Assembly (NCBI GenBank): GCA_015058955.1
Contig: SVBJ01000006.1
Coordinates: 27,437-91,436 of the forward strand
DNA from: Erysipelotrichaceae bacterium
GTDB lineage: Bacteria > Bacillota_I > Bacilli_A > Erysipelotrichales > Erysipelotrichaceae
Direction: 5' to 3'
Length of the DNA: 64,000 bases
This document shows, one piece after another, positions 27,564 to 35,689 of the stretch (its first letter is position 1; each line of letters begins with the position of its first letter). The notes beneath the pieces are model-generated. The model had not been told where the DNA came from and made no database searches. It saw only the letters and a list, made by a program, of their open reading frames with translations. Position numbers and translations under genes: made by a program.

Positions 27564-28046
27564 GTGGCCAAGAAATATGATTCCTTAGCACATACGAAGT
27601 ACTACTGTAAGTATCACATAGTCTTCACTCCAAAGTATAGGCGAAAAGTAATATACAATCAACTTAGGGGAGCGATAAGAGACATAATAAAGGATCTGTG
27701 CAGGTATAAGGGAATAGAGATAGTGGAAGGACATATGATGCCGGACCACATACATCTGTTATTGTCGATACCACCGAAGTATTCGGTATCAGAGATCATG
27801 GGATATCTGAAGGGAAAGAGTTCGTTGATGATATTCGATAAGTATGCCAATCTGAAGTACAAATTTGGCAACAGGAGATTCTGGGCTGAAGGATACTATG
27901 TAAGCACAGTAGGGCTCAACGAGGCCACTGTGCGTAAATACATCCAGGAGCAGGAGAAAGCAGACATAGCGAAAGATAAGCTGAGTGTCAAAGAGTACGA
28001 AGACCCATTTGGGGAAGACAAGGAAATAAAAAAGCCAAACAAGTAG
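27564..28046 (+). CDS. tnpA: IS200-type transposase TnpA (Y1 HUH nuclease)
   Basis: A 160-residue single-strand transposase. The metal-binding HUH motif is in MPDHIHLLLSI and the nucleophilic Tyr in TVRKYIQEQEKAD. Length and the opening YYCKYHIVFTPKYRRKVIY are as in IS200 TnpA. The start is GTG at 27564, preceded by GAGGTGAT, which an upstream segment can mask. The frame is intact, so the element may still be mobile. The tail (residues ~140-160) is charged, EDPFGEDKEIKKPNK. Confidence 0.95.
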   Translation: MAKKYDSLAHTKYYCKYHIVFTPKYRRKVIYNQLRGAIRDIIKDLCRYKGIEIVEGHMMPDHIHLLLSIPPKYSVSEIMGYLKGKSSLMIFDKYANLKYKFGNRRFWAEGYYVSTVGLNEATVRKYIQEQEKADIAKDKLSVKEYEDPFGEDKEIKKPNK

Positions 28047-28150
28047 TCCGTTCACGGACAGGCCAAGTAACGAACTGCGGGATGGCTTGAACACAAGCCA
28101 GCGCCTTAAGACGCAGGCTGGCACTCCTAGGGTTATACCCTAAGTGCAAA
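28047..28150 (+). repeat. Hairpin-rich IS200 3' region
   Basis: Four hairpins in 100 bases: GTCCGT / ACGGAC right after the stop, GGCTT / AAGCC, GCCAG..GCG / CGC..CTGGC, and AGGGT / ACCCT. The region could fold into a structured RNA or help single-strand recognition of the right end; no tnpB is present for it to serve. Confidence 0.5.
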
Positions 28151-28170
28151 CCACCCGTTTTCACGGGTGG
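28151..28170 (+). repeat. IS200 right-end hairpin
   Basis: Perfect 8-bp stem CCACCCGT / ACGGGTGG with a TTTC loop, the counterpart of the left-end hairpin. Confidence 0.8.
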
Positions 28171-28247
28171 TTATGATTAACTGAAAATAGGCGGTATATT
28201 CATTTTGCAGCAATATGCTATAATATTAAGCGAACGGAGTGATGCAT

Positions 28248-29984
28248 ATGTTTAAGAAATTATCTGTTGTCACCTGTGTCTTATGGATACTGGGCTGGGC
28301 AATAGCTTATCTGATTATATTACCGCCAATTAACATCAGTTCACTGTCTTTCTGGATCTTTTTCGGACCGGCAGTTCTTCTGCCGTTGTATTTCCTGATT
28401 CAGAAAGCAGCATTGAAGAACGGATTCAACAAGGGCAAAAGCCTGTGGCCGTTGCTGATAGTGATTTTCGGGGCTGCGGTTTTCTTTGGAGGAATGGTTC
28501 TGGTATCCCCGGTTACTTCCTCAAAGGCTTATGCCAGCCGCATAGCTGTTTATGAATCATCCTTTGATCAGGATATCAGTGAAGTTGACTTTGATAACCT
28601 GCCGTTACTCGACAAGGCTTCTTCCCAGAAGGTCGGTGACCGTGTTGTCGGCCAGATCCCTGATCTGGTTTCACAGTTTTCCATTAATCCGGAATACTCC
28701 CTGATCAACTACAAGGGACAGATCGTCCGTGTGACACCGCTGGAGCACAATGACTTCTATAAGTATTTATCCAACCGTTCCGGTACTGCCGGCTATGTGA
28801 TCGTTGATTCTACGACGGGGGACGCTGAAGTAGTAAGGACCGCCAAAGGTCTTAAGTACCTGCCAAGTTCCTATCTGCTGGATAATCTGCACCGTCATGT
28901 TCAGCTTCATAATCCGTTCTCCATTCTGGGAGATACTTCATTTGAACTTGATGAGCAGGGCAATCCATACTGGGTAATACAGACACTTACCTATAAGTGG
29001 GTCAACATCATGCCTAGAGTATCCGGTGTCATTGTCTGCAATGCCATAACCGGAGAAATGCAGCATTACAAGACAAGTGAGGTTCCGACCTGGGTCGATA
29101 ACGTCTATGATGCCCATCTTGTCATCAGCGAAATAAATGACTGGGGCATGTACCAGGGTGGTTATGTCAACTCCCAGTTTGCTCAGAAGGGCGTAGTTCA
29201 GGCAACTGACGGATATACCTACATTACCAACGATGACGATGTTTATCTGTATACAGGCATCACATCAATTGCTTCCGATGAAAGCAACATCGGATTTGTA
29301 ATGGTCAACTTGAGAACTCATAAGGCTTCATATTATGCCGTTCCGGGTGCCGAAGAATACGGTGCCATGGATTCAGCCAATGGCCAGGTTCAGGAAAAGA
29401 ACTATACGCCAACATTCCCGTTATTAATCAATCTGGAAGGCAGACCGACTTATCTGCTTTCATTGAAGGATGCTGGCGGTCTGGTCAAGATGTACGCCTT
29501 CGTAGACGTGGAAAACTACCAGAAGGTTTCCGTTACCGATGCTTCATTCGGCATCAAGTATGCTGCTGATGAATACATTAAGATGATAAACGGCGGTGTT
29601 TCGCCGACACCTAAGCCTGATGATCCTCAACCGGATGTTGACAGCAAGACGGCCATCATTGTCGTCAAGTCAATTACCAAGGATACCGGAGTCATCTATG
29701 TGGTATCCAGCTACGATGAGAAGTTCAAGATTGAATTCAATGTCGATGAAAGCATAGTTCCATTCATCAAGGAAGGGGATACCTATGAGGTAACCTATCA
29801 TAATTCCGGCAGTTCTCTCAATATTGTTACGGCAATCAGAGATCTGACGCCGACCGTACCGGATAATCCGGGAACTGATACGGAAAACCAGCAGCAATCC
29901 GAACAGACTGAAGAACAGAATGATTCGGGAAGCTGGGAAAATGTTTCCAACAACGAAGGTAATTCTGAAGAAACCCAGGGTTAA
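28248..29984 (+). CDS. Membrane-anchored extracytoplasmic protein, uncharacterised
   Basis: A 578-residue protein I do not recognise. It has three N-terminal membrane segments (about residues 7-27, 33-53 and 67-87), then a large extracytoplasmic part. Around residues 445-460 there is a Pro/Asp/Lys linker (PTPKPDDPQPD), followed by a small beta-rich domain (about 462-530) and a low-complexity Gln/Glu/Asn/Ser tail. The tail suggests exposure at the cell surface. I chose the third possible start (ATG 28248) because GGAG lies eight bases before it. A TATAAT box sits at 28219-28224. It directly follows the IS200 element and precedes the repeat region. Function unknown. Confidence 0.7.
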   Translation: MFKKLSVVTCVLWILGWAIAYLIILPPINISSLSFWIFFGPAVLLPLYFLIQKAALKNGFNKGKSLWPLLIVIFGAAVFFGGMVLVSPVTSSKAYASRIAVYESSFDQDISEVDFDNLPLLDKASSQKVGDRVVGQIPDLVSQFSINPEYSLINYKGQIVRVTPLEHNDFYKYLSNRSGTAGYVIVDSTTGDAEVVRTAKGLKYLPSSYLLDNLHRHVQLHNPFSILGDTSFELDEQGNPYWVIQTLTYKWVNIMPRVSGVIVCNAITGEMQHYKTSEVPTWVDNVYDAHLVISEINDWGMYQGGYVNSQFAQKGVVQATDGYTYITNDDDVYLYTGITSIASDESNIGFVMVNLRTHKASYYAVPGAEEYGAMDSANGQVQEKNYTPTFPLLINLEGRPTYLLSLKDAGGLVKMYAFVDVENYQKVSVTDASFGIKYAADEYIKMINGGVSPTPKPDDPQPDVDSKTAIIVVKSITKDTGVIYVVSSYDEKFKIEFNVDESIVPFIKEGDTYEVTYHNSGSSLNIVTAIRDLTPTVPDNPGTDTENQQQSEQTEEQNDSGSWENVSNNEGNSEETQG

Positions 29985-30070
29985 GCAAATTTAAAGGGAT
30001 CTCTTAAATTAAACGTGGATTAGCGTGGATGATAAGAGAAAAATCAAAAGCTTTTAAATTAAACGTGGAT

Positions 30071-30100
30071 AATCCAGGTAGGTAACTACCTGGATTTCTT
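30071..30100 (+). terminator. Terminator-like hairpin inside the long repeat element
   Basis: Perfect 11-bp stem AATCCAGGTAG / CTACCTGGATT with GTAA loop and a weak T-rich tail. It may terminate the upstream membrane-protein transcript. Confidence 0.6.
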
Positions 30101-30441
30101 GTATGTGATAATGGTCAAAAATGGTCAAAACACGCTTTCTGAAACGTTCAAAATTATATAACCATAAACAGCTTTATTGATAGTTTTCAGCTGGATGTTA
30201 AGGCCTTTGACTATGACATTAGTGTAAAAATCTGATTTTATCAGCGCCGGAATCCATATATTTTTAGGATATTTATTCAATAAATTGATTCTGATCTCAG
30301 TAGTATCAGTAACAATAAAATGACGCGAGATGATACATGTCTTGCATAGTATTATGCTAAAAATCACTTGAGTCATCTCATCCTTTTTTGTTCAATTCAC
30401 AGTATAAGGCAAGCCTTATTTTTTATCCTTTTTATAAACTA

Positions 30442-30488
30442 TTAAATTAAACGTGGTTTTTACCTTTCTTCGTCCACGTTTAATTTAA
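30442..30488. repeat. 15-bp inverted repeat hairpin
   Basis: TTAAATTAAACGTGG (30442-30456) and its exact complement CCACGTTTAATTTAA (30474-30488), separated by 17 bases. The same hairpin, 18 bp long, recurs at 32023-32075. Confidence 0.85.
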
Positions 30489-30535
30489 AGTACCCAGTAT
30501 TAGTGGTATTATGTATTTAGATGGGAGGTTAAGAA

Positions 30536-30961
30536 ATGAAAAAGATTTCATTAATCATATTAACATTGCTAATTCTTCTGGGCTGTTCACCAAAAGTAAA
30601 TGTGGATTATGGAAACTCAGAAATATATACCAGAAATGATATTGATGAGGCAATTAAGGCGATCAATGCTCTTAATCCTGGTGCTTATGATGTTACACTG
30701 GACAATTTTGTTTACATGGGTGATGACAGGGCAACAGACGAATCGATTATAGAATATGCTAACAATCTGGGACATGCGAATAATCTGATTGGAGACCATG
30801 AAAGCTTTACGCAGGTTCTGGTTTTAACGTGTACATTTAAAACAGGGAAAAAGGGAAATGAGGGACAGCCTCCAAATAAGACATATGATGACTGGCAGAT
30901 ATATCTGGCCAGAGTATCCCCGGACAGTAAATGGATTTTCCTTACCTGGGGATTAGGTTAA
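30536..30961 (+). CDS. Putative lipoprotein, uncharacterised
   Basis: A 141-residue protein with a lipoprotein signal: Lys-Lys start, hydrophobic run and LLGC with the modified Cys at residue 17. The mature part (NDIDEAIKAINALNPGAYDV..., ending WIFLTWGLG) resembles no family I can name with confidence. A GGGAGG ribosome binding site precedes the ATG and a TATTAT box lies ~25 bases before it. It sits right after the repeat element and ends in its own terminator, so it is probably a one-gene unit. Accessory character is suggested by the surrounding mobile sequences. Confidence 0.7.
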   Translation: MKKISLIILTLLILLGCSPKVNVDYGNSEIYTRNDIDEAIKAINALNPGAYDVTLDNFVYMGDDRATDESIIEYANNLGHANNLIGDHESFTQVLVLTCTFKTGKKGNEGQPPNKTYDDWQIYLARVSPDSKWIFLTWGLG

Positions 30962-30987
30962 GATAACGATTTCATGGTTTAACGCAT

Positions 30988-31010
30988 AAGAGGCCCAGGC
31001 CTCTTTTTTT
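30988..31010 (+). terminator. Terminator after lipoprotein gene
   Basis: Stem AAGAGGC / GCCTCTT with a four-base loop and a long T-run. Confidence 0.88.
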
Positions 31011-31107
31011 ACAGAAGGCAAAGAGATAATTAAAACAGGATAATAGTTTTTTCATTCCTGCAGCCCTGATCAATGATTTAGAATAATCATATAAAAGGAT
31101 AAAACAT

Positions 31108-31920
31108 ATGACTATTCAAGAAATCATTGATAAGATCCTGGCTTATCATCCAAATATCGGCGACCGCCGTACCTGTGACGTTATCGTAGGGGCTGATCCG
31201 AACCGTGAATGCACAGGTATTCTGATCTCCATTGCTCCAACTGTTCCAATCATCCGCAAGGCCATTGAGATCGGCGCGAACTTCGTGTTTGTTCATGAGC
31301 CTACTTTCTTCAGCGGTTATGATGATGAATGTGAGTGGCTGGAAGGGAATGAAGTATACGAAGAAAAACTAGCTCTGCTTTTGGATAACGGAATCACTGT
31401 ATACCGTGACCATGACCACATTCATGCACACCGTCCTGACGGCATCTTCCATTACATGATGAAGCATATGGGCTGGCTGGAGTATCTGAATACACGGGAG
31501 AGAGGCTGGGAAGTCGTTCTTCCGCCGACCCGTCTTGGTGATCTGATTGCTCACGTAAAAGAGAGAATGGGACTCGAACACATCCGCTACATCGGTGATC
31601 CGGATGCCATCGTTTCCACGATCGGTTTCTGCGGACACCTGCTTCCGGGGGCTGACAGCAACTGGAGCAACAATGCTCAGGTAGCCGCCAGCTGGAAGTA
31701 TGATGTGGTAATACCGGGAGAAACCGTTGACTGGACACTGCCTTTATACATCCGTGATGCTGTTGATCTGGGTAAGGCCAAAGCCATGATCGTACCTGGT
31801 CACTTTGTTCAGGAAGAAGCCGGCATGCGTCTGGCTGAAGAATGGTTAAGACCGGTCGTAGGTGATGACAGTTTGCCTATTTCCTTCTTCCCGGCAGGGG
31901 ACATGTGGAAATACGACTGA
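31108..31920 (+). CDS. NIF3-like dinuclear-metal protein (DUF34)
   Basis: A 270-residue cytoplasmic protein of the NIF3/DUF34 family, hexameric barrels that hold two metal ions. Probable ligand motifs are FVFVHEPTFF (usual THHPxxF), YRDHDHIHAHRPDG (usual SAHTNLD), and near the C-terminus PGHFVQEEAGMR. The family is widespread but of uncertain function (GTP cyclohydrolase-like or metal-handling proposals). A TAGAAT box and an AAGGA ribosome binding site are upstream. The gene ends in a terminator, directly after which the short MITE-like element is inserted. Confidence 0.83.
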   Translation: MTIQEIIDKILAYHPNIGDRRTCDVIVGADPNRECTGILISIAPTVPIIRKAIEIGANFVFVHEPTFFSGYDDECEWLEGNEVYEEKLALLLDNGITVYRDHDHIHAHRPDGIFHYMMKHMGWLEYLNTRERGWEVVLPPTRLGDLIAHVKERMGLEHIRYIGDPDAIVSTIGFCGHLLPGADSNWSNNAQVAASWKYDVVIPGETVDWTLPLYIRDAVDLGKAKAMIVPGHFVQEEAGMRLAEEWLRPVVGDDSLPISFFPAGDMWKYD

Positions 31921-31940
31921 TTCATACTGAATAAAAAATG

Positions 31941-31964
31941 AAGCCATCGTCAAGATGGCTTTTT
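31941..31964 (+). terminator. Terminator after NIF3-like gene
   Basis: Stem AAGCCATC / GATGGCTT with GTCAA loop and T-run; the short repeat element begins only three bases later. Confidence 0.88.
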
Positions 31965-31966
31965 GT

Positions 31967-32079
31967 GGATCTCTTAAATTAAATGTGGATTAGCGTGGAT
32001 GATAAGAGAAAAATCCAAAATGCTTTTAAATTAAACGTGGTTTTTACCTTTCTTCGTCCACGTTTAATTTAAAAGAACC
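31967..32079. repeat. MITE-like inverted-repeat element, short form (113 bp)
   Basis: Left terminus 31967-31988 (GGATCTCTTAAATTAAATGTGG as two stretches of 11) and right terminus 32058-32079 are imperfect inverted repeats, about 18 of 22 matching. Inside, CTTTTAAATTAAACGTGG (32023-32040) pairs perfectly over 18 bp with 32058-32075. It is an almost uninterrupted match to both halves of the longer copy at 29997-30495. It carries no gene. No clear target-site duplication is visible. Confidence 0.75.
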
Positions 32080-32089
32080 TAAAACATTT

Positions 32090-32118
32090 TAAAAGACATA
32101 TTGATCAATCTGTCTTTT
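32090..32118 (-). terminator. Terminator after cca
   Basis: AAAAGACA / TGTCTTTT stem with a 12-base loop that overlaps the last cca codons, with T-runs on the minus strand. Confidence 0.6.
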
Positions 32119-33427
32119 TTAGTGTTCTGATGTATTTCAGCAAATCTTCCTTATTATTATCGAGTTTCTCTTCCAGAACCATTTTAAGGGCTCTGCCAAG
32201 TGCTTTTCCCACATCTGGTCCGGTAATACCAATCTTTATCAAGTCGTCTCCATTGACCCGTAAATCACTTAAGTGCAGGGCTGATGAACTGAATTCTTCG
32301 GCCTTGTTGAGAAGTTCATCATAATATGAAGAATCATTGACGAATTCAGGATAATGGGCTTTGTTGTCAGCCTTCTGCAGAATGATGAGTTCTCTGAAGA
32401 AATCCATATCAGACTTTGACAGCATCATCTTGATGTCTATGTCCTTAATCATCTTGTTATCATGATATCTGACCAGACTTACGATGTGCTTAAGATTCTT
32501 GTTGTCAAAATGAAGTCTTTTCAGAATGGTTTCCGTCATCCGGGCGGAAACATTCCGGTGGTTGATGAAATGCCATCTTCCGTCCTTTCCTTCGGTTTTG
32601 ACAGCAGGCTTGCCTATGTCGTGAAGCAGGGCAGCCCAGCGTAATGAAAGCTGAGGAGGGACTTCTTCAAGTACTTTCAGCGTATGATGCCAGAGATCGT
32701 AATTGTGGTATCTGCTGTGCTGATCGTAATCAAACATCACCTTGATTTCCGGTAAAAAGACAGCAATTACTTCTCGGTATTCATCAAGATATTCCCGCGC
32801 ATTGTCATTACAGAGTATTTCGTTGAATTCCAGGGCGATCCTTTCCACGGATACATATCTGAGAAGTTCCTTTTTATTCAGCAGGGCAGCATGAGTTTCC
32901 GGTTCAATCGTCAGATGAAAACGGCTGGCAAAGCGCAGTGCTCTTAAGATGCGTAAGGCGTCTTCTTCAAAGCGTTCCCCTGGATTACCGACACAGCGTA
33001 ATACTCTGTTATTGAGATCTTCAGTTCCGTTGAAATAGTCAATTAATCCCTTATCCGGATTATACGCAAAGGCATTGATGGTAAAGTCTCTTCTGACCAG
33101 ATCTTCGTAAAGGGAATCAGAATAGGATACACTGTTGGGATGACGGTGGTCATCATATTCGGTTTCCTTACGGAAAGTGGTAATTTCGTAAGGTTCACCA
33201 TTAAGCAGTAGTGTTACGGTACCGTGCTTTATGCCGGTATCAATGATGCGGCAGTCGCTGAAGAGATCGTGAACCTGTGAGGGACGGGCATTGGTCGTAA
33301 TGTCATAGTCATGAGGCTGTAAGCCCATTATGGCATCTCTGACGCAGCCCCCAACAAGAAAAGCCTCATAACCTGATGAGGAAAATCTTTCCAGGATGAA
33401 CTTAAGATCTTCATTCAGTGTGATCAT
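32105..33427 (-). CDS. cca: CCA tRNA nucleotidyltransferase
   Basis: Adds or repairs the 3' CCA of tRNAs using CTP and ATP. The 440 residues have the class II nucleotidyltransferase head (FLVGGCVRDAIMG with the DYDITTNARP metal site, about residues 20-50), the RRDFTINAFAYN and RILRALRFASRF motifs, and an HD-type domain (LLHDIGKP near residue 270) as in many Gram-positive enzymes. It is the last gene of a six-gene minus-strand operon, four bases after the zinc-ribbon gene, with no obvious ribosome binding site of its own. The tRNA-His gene in this window encodes its own CCA, so the enzyme would act there mainly in repair. Confidence 0.94.
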   Translation of the reverse strand: MITLNEDLKFILERFSSSGYEAFLVGGCVRDAIMGLQPHDYDITTNARPSQVHDLFSDCRIIDTGIKHGTVTLLLNGEPYEITTFRKETEYDDHRHPNSVSYSDSLYEDLVRRDFTINAFAYNPDKGLIDYFNGTEDLNNRVLRCVGNPGERFEEDALRILRALRFASRFHLTIEPETHAALLNKKELLRYVSVERIALEFNEILCNDNAREYLDEYREVIAVFLPEIKVMFDYDQHSRYHNYDLWHHTLKVLEEVPPQLSLRWAALLHDIGKPAVKTEGKDGRWHFINHRNVSARMTETILKRLHFDNKNLKHIVSLVRYHDNKMIKDIDIKMMLSKSDMDFFRELIILQKADNKAHYPEFVNDSSYYDELLNKAEEFSSSALHLSDLRVNGDDLIKIGITGPDVGKALGRALKMVLEEKLDNNKEDLLKYIRTLKKTD

Positions 33428-33431
33428 ATGA

Positions 33432-33842
33432 CTAGAAACGGATGTTTACTTCAAATTCATGTTTGCAGGTAGGGCAGACAACGGTATGCTTGCCTTTGTT
33501 TACTGGCAGACGCAGCTGCTGATGACACTTGGGACATCTGCGGTAGCGGTATGTCTTGATGTTTCTAATACGGGTGAAAAGAAATCTGAATTCCTTCTTT
33601 ACCGGTCTGAAGAACTTCATGAACCGTGCGTTTTCCCTGCTTCTGGCGGGGAAATTTCTGGACAGGTAGCGGAATATGCCTAAACCGAAAAGAGTCCACC
33701 TGATCAGCCCCAGACCGTTTCTGAGCAGGAAATTCGGGAACAGACCCAGTATCAGTACTGAGATCATCAGGAAATAGAAAAGATCATCGACGCCATAGCG
33801 TCCTGACATGAAATCAGAATACTTCTGCAGAAATTTCTTCAT
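33432..33842 (-). CDS. Small membrane protein with C-terminal zinc ribbon
   Basis: A 136-residue protein. Two hydrophobic helices lie at about residues 21-38 and 43-59, then a basic stretch, and the C-terminus has CPKCHQQLRLPV and VCPTCKHEFEV, two CxxC knuckles of a zinc ribbon that should face the cytoplasm. It is encoded between the J-domain gene (17 bases upstream) and cca (4 bases downstream). In related genomes I recall small zinc-ribbon membrane proteins near DUF5685/J-domain pairs, so the three may act together. Function unknown. Confidence 0.75.
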   Translation of the reverse strand: MKKFLQKYSDFMSGRYGVDDLFYFLMISVLILGLFPNFLLRNGLGLIRWTLFGLGIFRYLSRNFPARSRENARFMKFFRPVKKEFRFLFTRIRNIKTYRYRRCPKCHQQLRLPVNKGKHTVVCPTCKHEFEVNIRF

Positions 33843-33859
33843 TTACAAATACCTCCATA

Positions 33860-34549
33860 CTACCAGAAGAAGCACCACGGCAGATACCAGCAGACTCTTC
33901 CGGAGAAAAGTGAAAACAGCAGATTCAGGATGAAGTAGGCCAGACACAGTCTGCTTGCCACGGTAGGGGTGCCATAGGTGCGGCGGCGGTTCTGATAGGC
34001 TGTACGTCCGCTTCTGATGGTTTCAAGCAGCTGCCGGTAGTTGTAGTTCTCAGGCTCCAGTCGCACTGCCTGCTGAGCATGCTCAAGAGCTGTAACACGG
34101 TTATTGATCATGTAGTTCGCATAGGCACTGAGATAGTACCATTCAGCGTTTCTGTTACTGATTCCTTCCAGAATGCTGATGGCTTCGCGATATGCTCCAC
34201 GGTTGATGAACCGTCTGACATTCTGATAGTCGGTAAAGCCGTTATAGGCATTTTGCTGACGCTGATAGAAACCGGTAAAGTCATAGAAAGTGAACGGTCC
34301 GTAACTGTAACTGTACCCAGGGTTGCCGCTGGACTGCTGCTGAGTCTGCTGCTGGGTCTGATAGTAGTCGTAATTGCCGGCTTTTATCATGTCGTAGGCA
34401 GCATTAACCTCTGCCATCTTGCGGGCAGCCTCTTCGTTATTCGGATTGAGGTCAGGGTGATACTGCTTGGCCAGCTTACGGTAGGCACGGGTAATGTCTT
34501 CTTCGCTGGCGTCACGGGTCACACCCAGTACTTCATAGGGATCTCTCAT
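33860..34549 (-). CDS. J-domain (DnaJ-like) membrane-tethered protein
   Basis: A 229-residue protein with an N-terminal J domain, [19 protein letters not shown] to about residue 65, containing the HPD tripeptide in YHPDLNP that stimulates Hsp70 ATPase. A Gln-rich stretch follows (QTQQQTQQQ), then a helical region resembling TPRs ([21 protein letters not shown]) and a C-terminal hydrophobic segment. It is not the full chaperone DnaJ: no zinc-finger or C-terminal substrate domains. It starts four bases inside the end of the DUF5685 gene. It probably recruits DnaK to the membrane for a specific client. Confidence 0.85.
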   Translation of the reverse strand: MRDPYEVLGVTRDASEEDITRAYRKLAKQYHPDLNPNNEEAARKMAEVNAAYDMIKAGNYDYYQTQQQTQQQSSGNPGYSYSYGPFTFYDFTGFYQRQQNAYNGFTDYQNVRRFINRGAYREAISILEGISNRNAEWYYLSAYANYMINNRVTALEHAQQAVRLEPENYNYRQLLETIRSGRTAYQNRRRTYGTPTVASRLCLAYFILNLLFSLFSGRVCWYLPWCFFW

Positions 34550-35349
34550 TTTTTATCCTTTCCAGTGTTGTACCGGGTCCATACCCCGGAATACAGGACA
34601 TTGTCTAATATGGTCTTGTAATCAGTTACCGGCAGACATTCATAGGCCAGGGTACACTGGGCCATGATGTTTTCCAGTATGTCGGGAACATCTTCACGTC
34701 TTAACAGTAATAAAGGGTTATAGCGCTCTTTCTTAAGGTCATCCTTAAAGTCCATGTAGGCATCCATCAGATAGATGAAGCGTCCCAGATGGTAACCTGT
34801 TTCCTGCAGGGACTTGCTGAAGGAAGCTTCTCTGTAGTCCAGCAGTGATGTCATCAGCTGACCGAATTGGTTGGCCGGGAGATCAGGATTAAGAACGTTA
34901 TGCTTTTCCATCTCGGAGATTGATTCCAGGCATTCAGCAATGAATGCGGTTTTTTCAAGATATCTGGCGCAGATCTTTTCAAATTCCGGTTTCAGTTTTC
35001 CGGAAATTCTGAGTGCTGTTCGATTATCATCGTCATGATAATCATCAAGAAAATGATAGTAGGACAGCAGTATGTTCATATCGGCACAGTAATCAGTGAT
35101 CTCACTGTATGTATAATCGTGGAGCTTCAGAGGGTGGATCAGACATCTTTCCTTACCGCTTTTAATTTCAGGCTTATAGACTGAAGAGAGCAGCAGGGTA
35201 ATGAAAGTCAGATCGTAGGAAAGGGTATTACGGCCCAGATTGCCATAGTTAACATGCAGTCTGTTGCATAAGCCGCAATAGGCATCCTGATAGATCTTTC
35301 TGTCTGTTTCACTCATTTGTGAGTCATTGTATACAAGATATCCGAACAT
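34546..35349 (-). CDS. DUF5685 family protein
   Basis: A 267-residue protein that I assign to DUF5685 from its opening [30 protein letters not shown], and the later [14 protein letters not shown] and [17 protein letters not shown] segments. These alternate acidic and aromatic residues in a helical fold reminiscent of isoprenoid-synthase-like proteins, but no function is established. Its stop overlaps the start of the J-domain gene by four bases, so the products are made together. It lies 34 bases after the NifU-type gene. Confidence 0.75.
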   Translation of the reverse strand: MFGYLVYNDSQMSETDRKIYQDAYCGLCNRLHVNYGNLGRNTLSYDLTFITLLLSSVYKPEIKSGKERCLIHPLKLHDYTYSEITDYCADMNILLSYYHFLDDYHDDDNRTALRISGKLKPEFEKICARYLEKTAFIAECLESISEMEKHNVLNPDLPANQFGQLMTSLLDYREASFSKSLQETGYHLGRFIYLMDAYMDFKDDLKKERYNPLLLLRREDVPDILENIMAQCTLAYECLPVTDYKTILDNVLYSGVWTRYNTGKDKK

Positions 35350-35383
35350 GTTTTAAAAAAGAAAGCCCATCATCAGACAGGCA

Positions 35384-35689
35384 TCAGAAACTGTAAAGGC
35401 TTGAATTATCCATTACATCCTGTACCATGACGACATCCTTGACTGACGGAACTTCTTCCATGATCCAGTTTTTGATGCCGTTGTTCAGGGTAACGTCGAT
35501 CATTGAACACCCTACACAGGCTCCCAAGAGTCTGATGTAGACGATGTCATCTTCCAGAGAAACAAACTCGATGTCACCGCCATCTCCCATGATATATGGT
35601 CTTAAGTGGCTGATGATCTTCTTGATTAGTCCTTCTCTTTCATCAGTTTCAGTAATTTTGTTTTCAGTGTTTTCGCTCAATTGAATCAT
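35384..35689 (-). CDS. NifU C-terminal-domain (Nfu-type) iron-sulfur carrier
   Basis: A 101-residue protein consisting of the NifU C-terminal domain. It has the GDGGDIEFVSLEDDIVYIRL strand and the cluster-binding CVGCSMID (CxxC). Such proteins carry an Fe-S cluster to target enzymes. No suf or isc genes are in this window. The first four bases overlap the end of the PAP2-like gene (ATGA), and DUF5685 follows. The last residues (DNSSLYSF) show no extra domain. Confidence 0.9.
   Translation of the reverse strand: MIQLSENTENKITETDEREGLIKKIISHLRPYIMGDGGDIEFVSLEDDIVYIRLLGACVGCSMIDVTLNNGIKNWIMEEVPSVKDVVMVQDVMDNSSLYSF

Larger units (their letters stand above)
27437..28175 (+). mobile_element. IS200-type element (IS200/IS605 family, tnpA only)
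   Basis: A compact element with a single Y1 transposase gene and subterminal palindromes. The left hairpin CTACCCGC / GCGGGTAG is at 27447-27465 and the right hairpin CCACCCGT / ACGGGTGG at 28151-28170; both share ACCCG/CGGGT, as expected for the ssDNA ends recognised by TnpA. There is no terminal inverted repeat or target duplication, typical of this family. Between tnpA and the right end (28047-28150) lie several further hairpins. No tnpB. The exact ends are estimates to about 15 bases. Confidence 0.85.
29997..30495. repeat. MITE-like inverted-repeat element, long form
   Basis: Left end GGATCTCTTAAATTAAACGTGG at 29997-30018 is the approximate inverse of the right end, whose core CCACGTTTAATTTAA is at 30474-30488. 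Its first ~70 bases and last ~50 bases match the 113-bp element at 31967-32079, but here the two halves are separated by an extra ~388 bases bounded by direct repeats of TTAAATTAAACGTGG (30054-30068 and 30442-30456). The extra part contains a terminator-like hairpin, a tandem pair of ATGGTCAAAA (30111-30130) and no convincing gene. This accounts for most of the gap between 29984 and 30536. Confidence 0.7.

Noticed and set aside
27047..28175. IS605-type element with TnpB and guide RNA
   Set aside because: No second frame for TnpB exists between tnpA and the right hairpin. Only TnpA is present.
30125..30376. 83-codon frame on the minus strand inside the long repeat element
   Set aside because: No ribosome binding site, an Ile/Leu-rich composition expected from AT-rich DNA, and no recognisable family. 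It is within the segment that the short copy lacks.
31959..32087. Target-site duplication flanking the short repeat element
   Set aside because: The eight bases on the left (CTTTTTGT) and right (TAAAACAT) do not match, so insertion by a duplicating transposase is not shown.
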